Source: Saprospiraceae bacterium (GTDB taxonomy: Bacteria > Bacteroidota > Bacteroidia > Chitinophagales > Saprospiraceae). Taken from it: a stretch of DNA of 64,000 bases. The first letter of the stretch is position 1; each line of letters starts with the position of its first letter. Below are positions 1-8,337 of this stretch, one piece after another. The notes below the pieces were generated by a model. The model had not been told where the DNA came from. It ran no database searches and was given only the letters and a program-made list of their open reading frames with translations. The DNA is taken from NCBI GenBank assembly GCA_026129545.1, contig JAHCHX010000002.1, positions 682,001-746,000 on the forward strand. The letters are read 5' to 3'. The position numbers and the translations under genes were made by a program.

Positions 1-14
1 CTTTAATTCACACA

Positions 15-22
15 TATCTTTG
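15..22 (+). promoter_or_regulatory. Candidate -7 box upstream of ddl
   Basis: TATCTTTG fits the Bacteroidota TAnnTTTG -7 element and lies 65 bases before the ddl start. The -33 part falls at or outside the window edge, so only half of the promoter can be judged. Confidence 0.5.
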
Positions 23-87
23 CCCCTCACTCCAAATCAACGAATCACCCGTCCGAACACCTCATCGGGCGGACAAATCAACGAACA

Positions 88-1050
88 ATGCAAAACATAG
101 CCATCCTTACTGGCGGCGATTCGGAAGAACGGGTCATCTCGCTCAAAAGCGGTGCCGTCGTGCGCGAGCATCTGCCCAAATCTCGCTATCGCTCTTTCCT
201 CATTGATGTTCAAAAGGCCGATTGGCGCGAGATGGATTCTGGTGTTCAGGTGGACAAAAACGACTTTTCACTCACCTTGCACGGCGAGCGCATTCGCTTC
301 GATTGCGCATTTGCCGCGCTGCACGGCACCCCGCTCGAAGATGGCAGGATGCAGGGATATTTGGAGATGTTGGGCATCCCTTACACTTGCTGCGACGGCT
401 ATGTGAGCGCACTCACGATGAACAAGCACAACACGAAGATGCAATTGGCGCAATATGGCACGGTGCCGATGGCTCGGTCGGTGTTGTTGCGCCGAGGCAT
501 CAAGTTGGATGAAACGCAGCTGCTGGCTTTGGGCTTGCCCCTTTTTGTGAAGCCCAACACGCATGGTTCCAGTTTTGGGGTCACGAAAGTGAAAACGTTC
601 GACGCGCTTCCGGTGGCCATTGAAGAGGCTTTTCGATTCGACACGGAAGTGGTGGTGGAAAGTTTTTTGCCCGGCAGGGAATTTTCCAACGGGGTGCTTC
701 AAGTGGATGGGCGGATAGTGGCACTGCCCGTGACGGAGATTATCCCGGAAACGGAGTTTTTTGATTTTGCTGCTAAATACGAAGGAAAATCGCAGGAGGT
801 TACACCTGCCGATTTGCCACCCGAACTGGCCCGCCAATGCCAGGAACGCTCTCGATTCCTGTATGAAGCCTTGCGCTGCCGGGGGGTGGTGCGTTTTGAC
901 TATATTTTGGTGGACGGCACTTTTCACTTTTTGGAAGCCAACACGATACCGGGCATTTCGCCCGCGAGCATCGTGCCGCAGCAGGCACAAGCGCATGGAT
1001 GGCCGCTGGGCGAGTTTTTTGCCTTGCTTATAGAAGAAGCCTTGCGATAG
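88..1050 (+). CDS. ddl: D-alanine--D-alanine ligase
   Basis: Cytoplasmic ATP-grasp ligase that joins two D-alanines for the peptidoglycan stem peptide. The 320 residues match the usual length of the family. The N-terminus has the Ddl opening with the GGDSEERVISLKSG segment (glycine-rich, Glu and Ser that bind the first D-Ala), the centre has KPNTHGSSFGVTKV (ATP-binding loop), and the end has EANTIPGISPASIVPQ, the metal and substrate-binding Asn/Pro-Gly motif. Start is the ATG at 88, right at the conserved N-terminus. It is monocistronic, followed by a hairpin terminator and a convergent carbonic anhydrase gene. Identification is secure. Confidence 0.95.
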   Translation: MQNIAILTGGDSEERVISLKSGAVVREHLPKSRYRSFLIDVQKADWREMDSGVQVDKNDFSLTLHGERIRFDCAFAALHGTPLEDGRMQGYLEMLGIPYTCCDGYVSALTMNKHNTKMQLAQYGTVPMARSVLLRRGIKLDETQLLALGLPLFVKPNTHGSSFGVTKVKTFDALPVAIEEAFRFDTEVVVESFLPGREFSNGVLQVDGRIVALPVTEIIPETEFFDFAAKYEGKSQEVTPADLPPELARQCQERSRFLYEALRCRGVVRFDYILVDGTFHFLEANTIPGISPASIVPQQAQAHGWPLGEFFALLIEEALR

Positions 1051-1063
1051 GCGCTGAAAACAA

Positions 1064-1098
1064 AAAGCCCCCCGCAAGCCTTTGCTGCGGAGGACTTT
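1064..1098. terminator. Bidirectional hairpin terminator
   Basis: Thirteen-base arms starting AAAGCCCCCCGCA and ending TGCGGAGGACTTT pair with two mismatches, just after ddl and before the convergent carbonic anhydrase gene. Probably serves ddl; A/T-rich flanks suit both directions. Confidence 0.6.
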
Positions 1099-1175
1099 CC
1101 TAATTGTCACCAACTTTCACATTTTCATGCATTCTCACGACCTCTGGGAAAATCTTTATTTTGCGTGATGATGAC

Positions 1176-1862
1176 TCACCAATAGCTATTTTGTCGGGCG
1201 TATTTGGGGAAGAGGCTGGCCAGCATTTGTCGGCCATCCTTACTCATGAAAGTTATCTTGCCTGTTTCCATTCCATACATAGCTCCCACGAGGTTCAGGT
1301 CTTCTTGCTCTATCAATTCTCGGATGATGGAACTCGACCGAATGATGTGCTCCATGGTGCGCAGTATGTGTTGCCGCGCCACGTTTTTTACGAAGCGTTT
1401 GTTTTTTGAATGGCGTCCCTCAGGTAGCGTTTCTGTTTCGGCCAAAATGGAGAGGCGGAGGCGTTCCGTCAGCCCGGCCATATTCCCGAACGAAATGTCG
1501 TCGCAAGCAGCCTCGACCACGCTGCAACGGGTGTGTCCCAACACCACGATTAGTTTTGAGCCTAAACCGGCGCAAGCGTATTCCACGCTGCCCAAAGCGT
1601 CGGCACAAACGGCGTGACCAGCCAAGCGGATGTTGAAGATGTCGCCCATGCCTTGGTCAAAAATCAGTTCGGGCGACATATCCATATCGCTACAGCTGAG
1701 CACCGCCGCCAGTGGTTTGCGCCGCGCCTCGGTTTCCTTCAAAATTTGGAAAAGGATGCGGCCATGGTGTGGGTTGTTGAGAAAGCGTTCGTTGCCTTCT
1801 TGCAACAATTCGCGGACATCTTCTGGTGTCAAAGACTGCCAGTTCTGATGAGAAGATTGCAT
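1176..1862 (-). CDS. Beta-class carbonic anhydrase-like protein lacking the catalytic Arg
   Basis: A beta-carbonic anhydrase fold protein of 228 residues. Zinc ligands are visible: Cys57 in CSDMD, His110 and Cys113 in GHTRCSVVEAA, and the FDQG-GDIFNIRLAGH stretch is typical. The usual CxDxR motif, whose Asp and Arg form a catalytic dyad, is changed to C-S-D-M-D, so Arg is replaced by Asp61. This could abolish or alter CO2 hydration. I chose the ATG at 1862 because the family homology starts just after it; an in-frame start at 1901 would add 13 residues. Family is certain, activity is not. Confidence 0.88.
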   Translation of the reverse strand: MQSSHQNWQSLTPEDVRELLQEGNERFLNNPHHGRILFQILKETEARRKPLAAVLSCSDMDMSPELIFDQGMGDIFNIRLAGHAVCADALGSVEYACAGLGSKLIVVLGHTRCSVVEAACDDISFGNMAGLTERLRLSILAETETLPEGRHSKNKRFVKNVARQHILRTMEHIIRSSSIIRELIEQEDLNLVGAMYGMETGKITFMSKDGRQMLASLFPKYARQNSYW

Positions 1863-1959
1863 GATAGTGGGAAGCGTGGGTTTAAGTGAAAATGCGGGCA
1901 CGACCCGACAGCGCGGATTCGTCCAACCGAGATAGAGGCTTGAAGCCTTATTCGTTCAC

Positions 1960-2295
1960 TTAAACTTCGGGAGGAGGGCTCTCCAACTCGTGCGCCATTT
2001 CGGATATGGGGGCGAGCACGAGGCTGGATTTTGTATTTGCCAGTAGGCGGCCTGCTTTGAGGAGATAGGCAGGAGGCAGATAGTTGTTTTCGTCTTTATC
2101 TCGTTTTTCGGATTCGTTTTCTTCGCTTTTTTGTGTCTTGTTTTCTGCATCTTCTTCGCTGTCCTCAAAATCAGCGATTTGTTCGCTCAATGTCTGACCA
2201 TCCAAAACGTGGTCGGCCTTCAGCAGATGCTGAAAGTCTTCCGCCAATAGCAGTATGATGATAGCGAACAATATGGATTGAAGACCGTGAGACAT
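1960..2295 (-). CDS. Small membrane-anchored hypothetical protein
   Basis: 111 residues. The N-terminus (MSHGLQSILFAIIILLLAE) is a signal anchor or uncleaved signal, followed by a very acidic and charged middle (EDSEEDAENK..., KRDKDEN) and no recognisable domain. It is supported as a gene by a TAnnTTTG box 20 bases upstream and by lying alone between two well supported genes. Function unknown. Confidence 0.55.
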   Translation of the reverse strand: MSHGLQSILFAIIILLLAEDFQHLLKADHVLDGQTLSEQIADFEDSEEDAENKTQKSEENESEKRDKDENNYLPPAYLLKAGRLLANTKSSLVLAPISEMAHELESPPPEV

Positions 2296-2314
2296 AAGTC
2301 AGCCGTTACGTGTG

Positions 2315-2322
2315 CAAAACTA
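2315..2322 (-). promoter_or_regulatory. Candidate -7 box for the small membrane protein
   Basis: TAGTTTTG on the minus strand, 20 bases before the ATG at 2295. Confidence 0.45.
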
Positions 2323-2411
2323 TGTAATTCCGCTGGGCTATTTTGCCAAAATATTGCCAGAAATGGTTTTTGTCGGCTAAAATGCAAATTCACGACATTT
2401 GGAAAGGGGGA

Positions 2412-3437
2412 TTACTTTTTATCCGTCGCTGTAGAATCAGGCTTGGGTTCCACGAAATAGATGATGCGTGTCAGCCACAAGGCGGTATCGGGTTCTTCCA
2501 CTGGGTTGGTGACATACTCCTCCACCACAGGCAATTTGCTTTGCAGTTTTTTTGCGTTCATGTAATCGTCTATGGCGAGATGTGCCTCCATCGTCTGAAA
2601 ATGGGGGCCAAAATAGTCAACCATCAACGCTTTTCCTCCCAATGAGAATGTCTCCACGCTATCCAATTTAGTGTTTTCCTCTACGGGGATGGCCGCTGCC
2701 ACATCGGTTTGTTCGCCCCATTGCCAAAACAAGCCGGAAGGCATCCCTGCCACGGTCAGTTTCTTTTCCGTTGTCAAATCCATGAGCGCGGGGAATTGGG
2801 ATGCGAAATAGGTGTGGATGTCTATGGTGTCCAACACACTGCGCACACCCACGTAGTGAAGCGTGGGCAATTCGGTTTCTACCACCACATAGCCCCTGAA
2901 CTTGGGGTGCGCGATTTGTTCGCAGACGCTTTTCAAATGCTTTAGCCCATCAGCAAAGTCGCGCCCCACGAAAGCGTTCACGTCGGTCAGCATGGCAAAG
3001 GCATTCCACGGGAAAGGAACGTGCATGTCGAGCGTCCAAGTGACGTGGGTAGTGCTGCCGTTGTCTTTCAGCACAAAATAGGCTGGCGAAGTACCCCATT
3101 CCGAAAATTGCACTTCCAATTCGACGCGTTCCGGCGAGGCAGATTTGAGTTTTTGAGTGCCGGTACCTACTTTTTTGTTGCCGCTCCAAGAGTACAGAGC
3201 ACCCGGTTCGCCATCCGTGCCGATGATTTCGGTTTTCAGGTATGGGTCATAGACGTGCCATGGCGACCAGTTTTTGAAATTTTTGAACAATCGGACCTGC
3301 TCATATACGATGTCGCGGGGCGCGTCAATCTCTGTGCTGCGCTCTATTCGATATTCCTTTTTTGCAAAAATCCCTAGAAGCATCCACAGCCCGCCGAGAC
3401 CCAAAATGGTGTAGAGAATAAATTTCAATGCTTTCAT
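2412..3437 (-). CDS. SRPBCC (START-like) and GyrI-like effector-binding protein
   Basis: 341 residues. A single N-terminal membrane segment (residues 4-25) is followed by an SRPBCC/polyketide-cyclase domain at about 28-165 (IDAPRDIVYEQVRLFKNFKNWSPW is the typical opening) and a GyrI-like/AraC effector-binding domain at about 175-330 (FRGYVVVETELPTLHYVGVR). Both are small-ligand binding folds; such membrane-anchored pairs are common in Bacteroidota and have no defined role. Start is the ATG at 3437 just before the membrane segment; an upstream in-frame extension to 3647 runs through a hairpin repeat and is not credible. Confidence 0.8.
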   Translation of the reverse strand: MKALKFILYTILGLGGLWMLLGIFAKKEYRIERSTEIDAPRDIVYEQVRLFKNFKNWSPWHVYDPYLKTEIIGTDGEPGALYSWSGNKKVGTGTQKLKSASPERVELEVQFSEWGTSPAYFVLKDNGSTTHVTWTLDMHVPFPWNAFAMLTDVNAFVGRDFADGLKHLKSVCEQIAHPKFRGYVVVETELPTLHYVGVRSVLDTIDIHTYFASQFPALMDLTTEKKLTVAGMPSGLFWQWGEQTDVAAAIPVEENTKLDSVETFSLGGKALMVDYFGPHFQTMEAHLAIDDYMNAKKLQSKLPVVEEYVTNPVEEPDTALWLTRIIYFVEPKPDSTATDKK

Positions 3438-3488
3438 GGCAAAAGTTGTTCGGTAAAAAAGCCGACGCGAAGTTACTCTAAGTGCGAA

Positions 3489-3652
3489 TAGACTTGTTGC
3501 GGTGGAGGGCTTTGAGTGAAGGGGATTGTCATTTTTTCGACTGGCAAGGCAAATTTTGCAGTCGAAATCGGGTATATTCGGCGAAAAATTTGACGAAGCC
3601 AGTCGGAAAAAGGGCTTTCCCTTCGCCAAAGCCCTCCACCGCAACAAGTCTA
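3489..3652. repeat. Hairpin repeat family A, copy 1 (long form)
   Basis: Perfect 26-base inverted arms at 3489-3514 and 3627-3652, starting TAGACTTGTTGCGGTGG, enclose about 110 bases that contain a second nested inverted repeat (TTTTTTCGACTGGC near 3531 against GCCAGTCGGAAAAA near 3597). Shorter relatives are at 10892, 23278 and 37161. It fills most of the gap between the SRPBCC gene and iscA. Confidence 0.85.
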
Positions 3653-3673
3653 ATACTGTTTGTCAACAAAAAA

Positions 3674-3692
3674 AGGCCGCATGGTGCGGCCT
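3674..3692 (-). terminator. Intrinsic terminator of the isc cluster
   Basis: Read on the minus strand, AGGCCGCA-CCA-TGCGGCCT is a perfect 8-bp stem with a 3-base loop followed by seven T. It lies 53 bases after the iscA stop. Confidence 0.85.
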
Positions 3693-3744
3693 CTGCATTA
3701 AAATTCATTCATCCTGTTCCGAAAAAACCCTCTACTGCCCCGCA

Positions 3745-4071
3745 CTATACCGCAAAACTTTCACCGCAACCGCAGGTGCGCGTGGCGTTGGGATTGTTGA
3801 AGGTGAAGCCTTTGCCATTCAGCCCGCCGCTGAACTCCAGCGTGGTGTTGAACAGGTACAGAAAACTTTTGAGGTCGGTCACCACTTTCACGCCGTTGTC
3901 CTCAAAAATTTGGTCGTTGGGTTTTGCTTCATTGTCAAAATCCAACTTGTAAGACAGACCGGAGCATCCGCCGCTGGTGACGCTCACTCGAATGAAGTAC
4001 TCGTCGGACAGTTTGCTCGACTGACGGACTTCCTGAATTTTTTGCTTGGCGCTGTCTGCTACGTAAATCAT
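3745..4071 (-). CDS. iscA: Iron-sulfur cluster assembly protein, IscA/ErpA type
   Basis: A-type Fe-S carrier of 108 residues. The three ligand cysteines are present: SGGCSGLSY and the C-terminal TCGCGESF. Start is the ATG at 4071 before MIYVADSAKQKIQEV; the 21-residue upstream extension is unlike the family. It is the last gene of an iscS-iscU-iscA cluster, 59 bases after iscU and before a strong terminator, consistent with transfer of clusters assembled on IscU to apoproteins. No iscR, hscA/B or ferredoxin gene is next to it. Confidence 0.92.
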   Translation of the reverse strand: MIYVADSAKQKIQEVRQSSKLSDEYFIRVSVTSGGCSGLSYKLDFDNEAKPNDQIFEDNGVKVVTDLKSFLYLFNTTLEFSGGLNGKGFTFNNPNATRTCGCGESFAV

Positions 4072-4130
4072 TTTATACGAACGAATTGAAAGACACGTCT
4101 TGCAGGAGACGTGTCGAACGTTTTGAAAAA

Positions 4131-4550
4131 TCAAGCGCTCGCGGCCTCCACTTTTGCTTCGGCAGCAATGCCGTTTTTGGTCTGATAGTCTTTGATGGCC
4201 GCCTTGATAGCGTCTTCGGCCAACACGGAGCAGTGGATTTTCACGGGCGGGAGCGCCAATTCTTCCACGATGTCCATGTTGTCAATGGTCATGGCCTCGT
4301 CGAGGCTTTTGCCTTTGAGCCATTCGGTAGCGAGCGACGAGGAAGCGATGGCAGAGCCGCAACCAAACGTTTTGAATTTGGCATCGCGGATGACACCTGT
4401 TTCCTCATCTACTTCTATTTGGAGACGCATCACGTCGCCGCACTCGGGAGCCCCCACGAGGCCGGTACCCACATTTTTGGCGTCTTTGTTCAGGACACCC
4501 ACGTTGCGCGGGTTCTTGAAATGGTCGAGGACTTTTGTTGAATATGCCAT
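4131..4550 (-). CDS. iscU: Iron-sulfur cluster scaffold IscU
   Basis: 139-residue scaffold on which Fe-S clusters are built from IscS sulfur. The N-terminus MAYSTKVLDHFKNPRNVG is diagnostic, the three cluster-ligating cysteines are in APECGDVM, TFGCGSAIAS and IHCSVLAE, and the last lacks the LPPVK change (LPPVKIHCS is intact, the chaperone-binding site). It ends in a short Ala/Glu-rich tail. It lies between iscS and iscA in the same direction. Confidence 0.96.
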   Translation of the reverse strand: MAYSTKVLDHFKNPRNVGVLNKDAKNVGTGLVGAPECGDVMRLQIEVDEETGVIRDAKFKTFGCGSAIASSSLATEWLKGKSLDEAMTIDNMDIVEELALPPVKIHCSVLAEDAIKAAIKDYQTKNGIAAEAKVEAASA

Positions 4551-4825
4551 GTCAATAAGCGTTGTTGGTTTGTTGATTTTTGTTCGCCCCCGTTATCGGG
4601 AGATGTTTGTTTCAATCCTGAAAAATGCGTGTCAAGTTTTTGTCTTCCTGAAAATCGAATACCAAAACCCCTTCACAGTGTAGTAGATTCTGTAAATAAG
4701 TTGAGTAAACGGGTCGGGAGGGCTTTGTACTGGCATTTTCCGTCGCAATTTTTGGTGAATGAAAATTTGTGCAAAACTGAAGTCCCAAAATCAATTTTCT
4801 CTCACTCCCCAATTATCAAATTCAA

Positions 4826-6046
4826 TCAATGCGCTGCCCACTCAATTTTCGTCAAATCCACTCCATCTTTATACATTTCCCAAATCGGACTTAGCTCGCG
4901 CATGTGGTTGACACCTTCGGCGACGGCTTTGATAGCGTAGTCCACCTCTTCTTCGGTCGTGAAACGCCCCAACGAAAAGCGAATGGACGAGTGAGCCAAA
5001 TCGTCGCCCAAGCCCATACCCACCAACACATAGGATGGTTCGAGCGAGGCGGACGTGCAGGCCGAACCTGACGATACGGCGATGTTTTGGTTGAACGTCA
5101 TCATCAGCCCCTCGCCTTCAACATGTTTGAAAGAGATGTTGGTGACGTGTGGCATACGGCTATTGATGTTGCCGTTGACTTTTGTTTCTTCGAGCTGGGT
5201 CAATGCTTGCTCGAGCTTGTCGCGCAATCTTTTCAGACGCTCCGCGTCCTCGTGCATCTCGGCTTTGGCAAGCTCGGCAGCCTTGCCGAAGCCTACGATG
5301 CCCGGCACGTTGAGCGTGCCGGAGCGCATTCCGCGTTCGTGGCCGCCACCGTCCATTTGAGCGGTGACTTTCACGCGGGGATTTTTTCGGCTCACATAGA
5401 GCGCGCCCACGCCTTTTGGTCCGTACATTTTATGTGCCGTGAACGACATGAGGTGAATACCGACCTCACGCGGGAGGGTCGGGATTTTGCCCACCGCCTG
5501 CGTGGCGTCAGAATGGAACAGTACCCCGTGTTTTTCACATATCAAGGCGATTTCGCGCATGGGCTGAATCACTCCCGTCTCATTGTTGGCCCACATGATG
5601 GACACTAAGATGGTGGTCGGCTTGATGGCGGCTTCCAGTTCGGCAAGGTCCACCAGCCCGTCTTCTTTCACTTTCAGGTAAGTGATTTCTGCCCCCATCT
5701 TTTCCAAGTGTTTGCACGTGTCGAGAATGGCTTTGTGTTCGGTTTCGGCGGTGATGATGTGGTTTCCTTTTTTGGCGTACATCTCAAACACGCCTTTGAG
5801 CGCGAGGTTGTTGCTCTCAGTGGCCCCCGATGTGAAGATGATTTCCTTGTCTTCCGCTTCCAGCAGCGCGGCGATTTGTTCGCGGGCATAATCTACCGCA
5901 TCTTCTGCTTCCCAGCCAAATTGGTGGCTACGGCTGGCCGCGTTGCCGTGTTTCTCGTAAAAATAGGGCACCATCGCATCCACCACACGAGGGTCGCAAG
6001 GTGTGGTGGCATTATTGTCCAAATATATGAGTCGGCGCTTTTCCAT
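4826..6046 (-). CDS. iscS: Cysteine desulfurase IscS
   Basis: PLP enzyme of 406 residues that releases sulfur from cysteine for Fe-S cluster and thio-cofactor assembly. YLDNNATTPCDPRVVDAM opens the class V aminotransferase fold; TETEHKAIL carries the catalytic His, SFTAHKMYGPKG the PLP lysine and SSGSACTSASLEPSYVL the mobile active-site Cys loop. Start is the ATG at 6046. It is the first gene of the isc cluster, with a -7 box 27 bases upstream; 275 bases separate it from iscU. Confidence 0.96.
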   Translation of the reverse strand: MEKRRLIYLDNNATTPCDPRVVDAMVPYFYEKHGNAASRSHQFGWEAEDAVDYAREQIAALLEAEDKEIIFTSGATESNNLALKGVFEMYAKKGNHIITAETEHKAILDTCKHLEKMGAEITYLKVKEDGLVDLAELEAAIKPTTILVSIMWANNETGVIQPMREIALICEKHGVLFHSDATQAVGKIPTLPREVGIHLMSFTAHKMYGPKGVGALYVSRKNPRVKVTAQMDGGGHERGMRSGTLNVPGIVGFGKAAELAKAEMHEDAERLKRLRDKLEQALTQLEETKVNGNINSRMPHVTNISFKHVEGEGLMMTFNQNIAVSSGSACTSASLEPSYVLVGMGLGDDLAHSSIRFSLGRFTTEEEVDYAIKAVAEGVNHMRELSPIWEMYKDGVDLTKIEWAAH

Positions 6047-6072
6047 GTGCTTTATTTAGATTTAATCAAGTG

Positions 6073-6080
6073 CAAAGGTA
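6073..6080 (-). promoter_or_regulatory. Candidate -7 box upstream of iscS
   Basis: TACCTTTG on the minus strand, 27 bases before the iscS start. Confidence 0.55.
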
Positions 6081-6162
6081 AACAGGGTTTTGGAAAAAAG
6101 GTTTGTGGCCGAATGATGAATTGCAAATGAAATTTGATGGTCGGGCAGCAGGCAGGAAATTC

Positions 6163-6170
6163 TACTTTTG
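6163..6170 (+). promoter_or_regulatory. Candidate -7 box upstream of mutA
   Basis: TACTTTTG, 58 bases before the mutA ATG. Confidence 0.5.
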
Positions 6171-6227
6171 CAGGGTAAATACCGTGTTCCCATATCCTAA
6201 CAATGGAACATTGCAAAACGGATAGCC

Positions 6228-7361
6228 ATGACAGTAAGCGATAATTTTTTCTCCGATTTTCCGCCCGTCAGCAAGGAAGCGTGGCTCCGGCAGATTGCCA
6301 AAGACTTGAAAGGCAGGCCATTGGAGGAACTTGACTGGATGTTGGATGAGGGCTTGCGGGTGTCGCCTTTTGCACATGCGGACGATTTTGCCCAGCCGCC
6401 CAAGCCGATGCTCGGACGACCCGCCCATTGGGAAATCTGTGAGGACGTGCTGGTGGCCGACCCCGTGGCAGCCAATCTCCGAGCCTTGGAGGCGCTGGAA
6501 GGAGGTGCCGAGGGGCTGCGCTTCATTTTTGAAACTTCTCCCAATTGGGCTGATTTTCAGCAGGTTTTTGAAAAAATCCATCTTGATTTCATCGGGCTGC
6601 ATTTTGCAGGCGCTGGAGTACGCGGTAACCCGGGGCTGGTGTTGGGCTTTTTGGAGCGTCTGGCGCAGCAGCGCGACACCCCGCCCCAGCAACTGCGCGG
6701 CTCTTTTGCATACGACCCGGCTACCTCGGCAGGCATTGTGGACTGGCGCTATTTGGTTGATTTGCTGGGTTTTGCGAACACACAATTCCCTCAGTTCAAA
6801 TTGGTGACGATTGCAGTCCTTTCATCCCCTTCCGCCGAAACTTTGGGAGCAGGATTGAAACACGCCAACTTGTACTTTCAGAAACTTACTGAACGTGGTT
6901 TGTCTGCGTCGGCGGTAGCTGGTGCGTTGCAGCTGTCCGTTGTCATTGAAAAAAGTTATTTTCTCGAAATTGCGCGTATTCGGGCGCTCAAGTTGTTGTG
7001 GTTGAATGCCCTGCAAGCTTGGGGGGTACCGCTCGAATATCCGGTGGTGGAGGTCTCGTTTCGGCCAGAGGCATATTCTGACGAACTATACACGAACATG
7101 ATTCGCGCCACTACGATGGCAATGTCGGCGGTGTTGGGCGGAGCTGACAGGCTGACTGTGCTGCCATACGATGAGGGTCGGGAGGCGCTGGCGACTTATT
7201 CGAAGCCTTTCAGTCGCCGCATCGCTCGCAACGTGCAGCATCTTCTGAAAATGGAGGGTTTTTTCGACGAAATCCCGGACGCGGCAGCAGGTAGTTATTA
7301 CATCGAGCAATTGACCCAACAGCTGGCCGAACGCGCTTGGGCTTCGTTTCGGCAGGCATAA
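6228..7361 (+). CDS. mutA: Methylmalonyl-CoA mutase small (beta) subunit, short form
   Basis: 377 residues that match the substrate-barrel half of the non-catalytic mutase subunit: an N-terminal FPPVSKEAWLRQIAKDLKG, the TIM-barrel segments, RATTMAMSAVLGGADRLTVLPYD and the terminal GSYYIEQLTQQLAERAW. It stops just there, so the C-terminal B12-domain-like part seen in longer MutA proteins is absent. The catalytic large subunit, which normally follows, is not here; the next gene is on the other strand. A partner elsewhere in the genome would be needed for succinyl-CoA/methylmalonyl-CoA interconversion. Confidence 0.88.
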   Translation: MTVSDNFFSDFPPVSKEAWLRQIAKDLKGRPLEELDWMLDEGLRVSPFAHADDFAQPPKPMLGRPAHWEICEDVLVADPVAANLRALEALEGGAEGLRFIFETSPNWADFQQVFEKIHLDFIGLHFAGAGVRGNPGLVLGFLERLAQQRDTPPQQLRGSFAYDPATSAGIVDWRYLVDLLGFANTQFPQFKLVTIAVLSSPSAETLGAGLKHANLYFQKLTERGLSASAVAGALQLSVVIEKSYFLEIARIRALKLLWLNALQAWGVPLEYPVVEVSFRPEAYSDELYTNMIRATTMAMSAVLGGADRLTVLPYDEGREALATYSKPFSRRIARNVQHLLKMEGFFDEIPDAAAGSYYIEQLTQQLAERAWASFRQA

Positions 7362-7364
7362 AAA

Positions 7365-7398
7365 AATCCGCCTCACAGCCTGTGCCGCAAGACGGATT
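7365..7398 (+). terminator. Hairpin terminator after mutA
   Basis: AATCCGCC... pairs with ...GACGGATT (one mismatch plus inner pairs) immediately after the mutA stop. Confidence 0.55.
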
Positions 7399-7496
7399 CA
7401 CTAAACCTCATGGAACAATCGGGATGTGGAGGCGCTTGCTGCGTTGTCTCTTTCTCCCGTTATCTTTTTTTGAAAACGGCGCGGAACCGTTCGGCG

Positions 7497-8288
7497 TCAC
7501 ATGCTCAGCACTTTCACTTCCACGCGCTGGTTCTTTTTGCGACCTTCGGGTGTCACGTTCGGTTCTACTGGCATCGTCCAGCCAAAACCTTTGTATTGGA
7601 CTCGCTCGGCAGCGATACCTTTTTCAATGAGCCATTCGGCGACGGCCTTGGCGCGTTCGGTGGAGAGCGTGTTGGCAAAATCCACGTTGGGCCACATTTG
7701 GTTGTTGGTGTGCCCGCGTACTTCGATGGTGATGCTTTGGTGTTCATTGAGGAACTCGAACAGGCGCTCGAGTTCGAACTCGCTTTCTGCTTTCAACTCG
7801 GATTTGTCGGCATCGAAGTAGAGTTTCTCCAAGCGGAAAATGCTGCCTTTTCTGAGGGTCTTGCCACCAAGTTTGGCCGAAACTGATACTGGTGCCTTTT
7901 CGGGCGCCGCTGCTATTGGCTCCCTGAGCGACACTTTCATTGGCTCGACTTTTTTGGGCGTTTCCATCACGACCGATTTGGGCGCATCCGCTTTAGGGGG
8001 CTTGGGCATGGCGAAGAGGATGGCAGGGTCTTCGGAGGCCAGCATGTCGGTAGGCTGGCCGGGTTGAGCCACTGCGATGCGCACCACGTCGCCGACACCA
8101 TAGATGTCGCCCAATTGGGACAAGATAGCTTGGTCGTTGTAATTGTCGCTTTTCGTGTAAACGACGGTGGTGTTGCCGTACTTGAAATCGGTGGCTGTGG
8201 AGTGGATTTCATTTTGGGCAGTCGCCACGTTTGCGACAAACAGGAGGGACAGCGCGAGTTGATTGTTGAAATTCAAGATGATATTCAT
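7497..8288 (-). CDS. OmpA-family peptidoglycan-binding envelope protein
   Basis: 263 residues with an N-terminal signal sequence ending near VANVATAQ. A low-complexity Pro/Lys-rich middle (about 95-150) leads to a C-terminal OmpA/MotB domain (about 155-260): LYFDADKSELK, IEVRGHTNN, STERAKAVAEWLIEKGI and the final RKKNQRVEVKVL. Such domains bind diaminopimelate in peptidoglycan and tether the outer membrane. It follows another OmpA gene in the same direction after 49 bases, probably one unit. Confidence 0.88.
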   Translation of the reverse strand: MNIILNFNNQLALSLLFVANVATAQNEIHSTATDFKYGNTTVVYTKSDNYNDQAILSQLGDIYGVGDVVRIAVAQPGQPTDMLASEDPAILFAMPKPPKADAPKSVVMETPKKVEPMKVSLREPIAAAPEKAPVSVSAKLGGKTLRKGSIFRLEKLYFDADKSELKAESEFELERLFEFLNEHQSITIEVRGHTNNQMWPNVDFANTLSTERAKAVAEWLIEKGIAAERVQYKGFGWTMPVEPNVTPEGRKKNQRVEVKVLSM

Positions 8289-8337
8289 GGCAAATCAGAT
8301 TTGAGAGTGGATTGAAAGAATACTGTTCGTGGGTTGG

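Noticed and set aside
3437..3647. 70-residue N-terminal extension of the SRPBCC protein
   Set aside because: It translates hairpin repeat A and would put the membrane anchor internally; the ATG at 3437 fits the signal-anchor layout.
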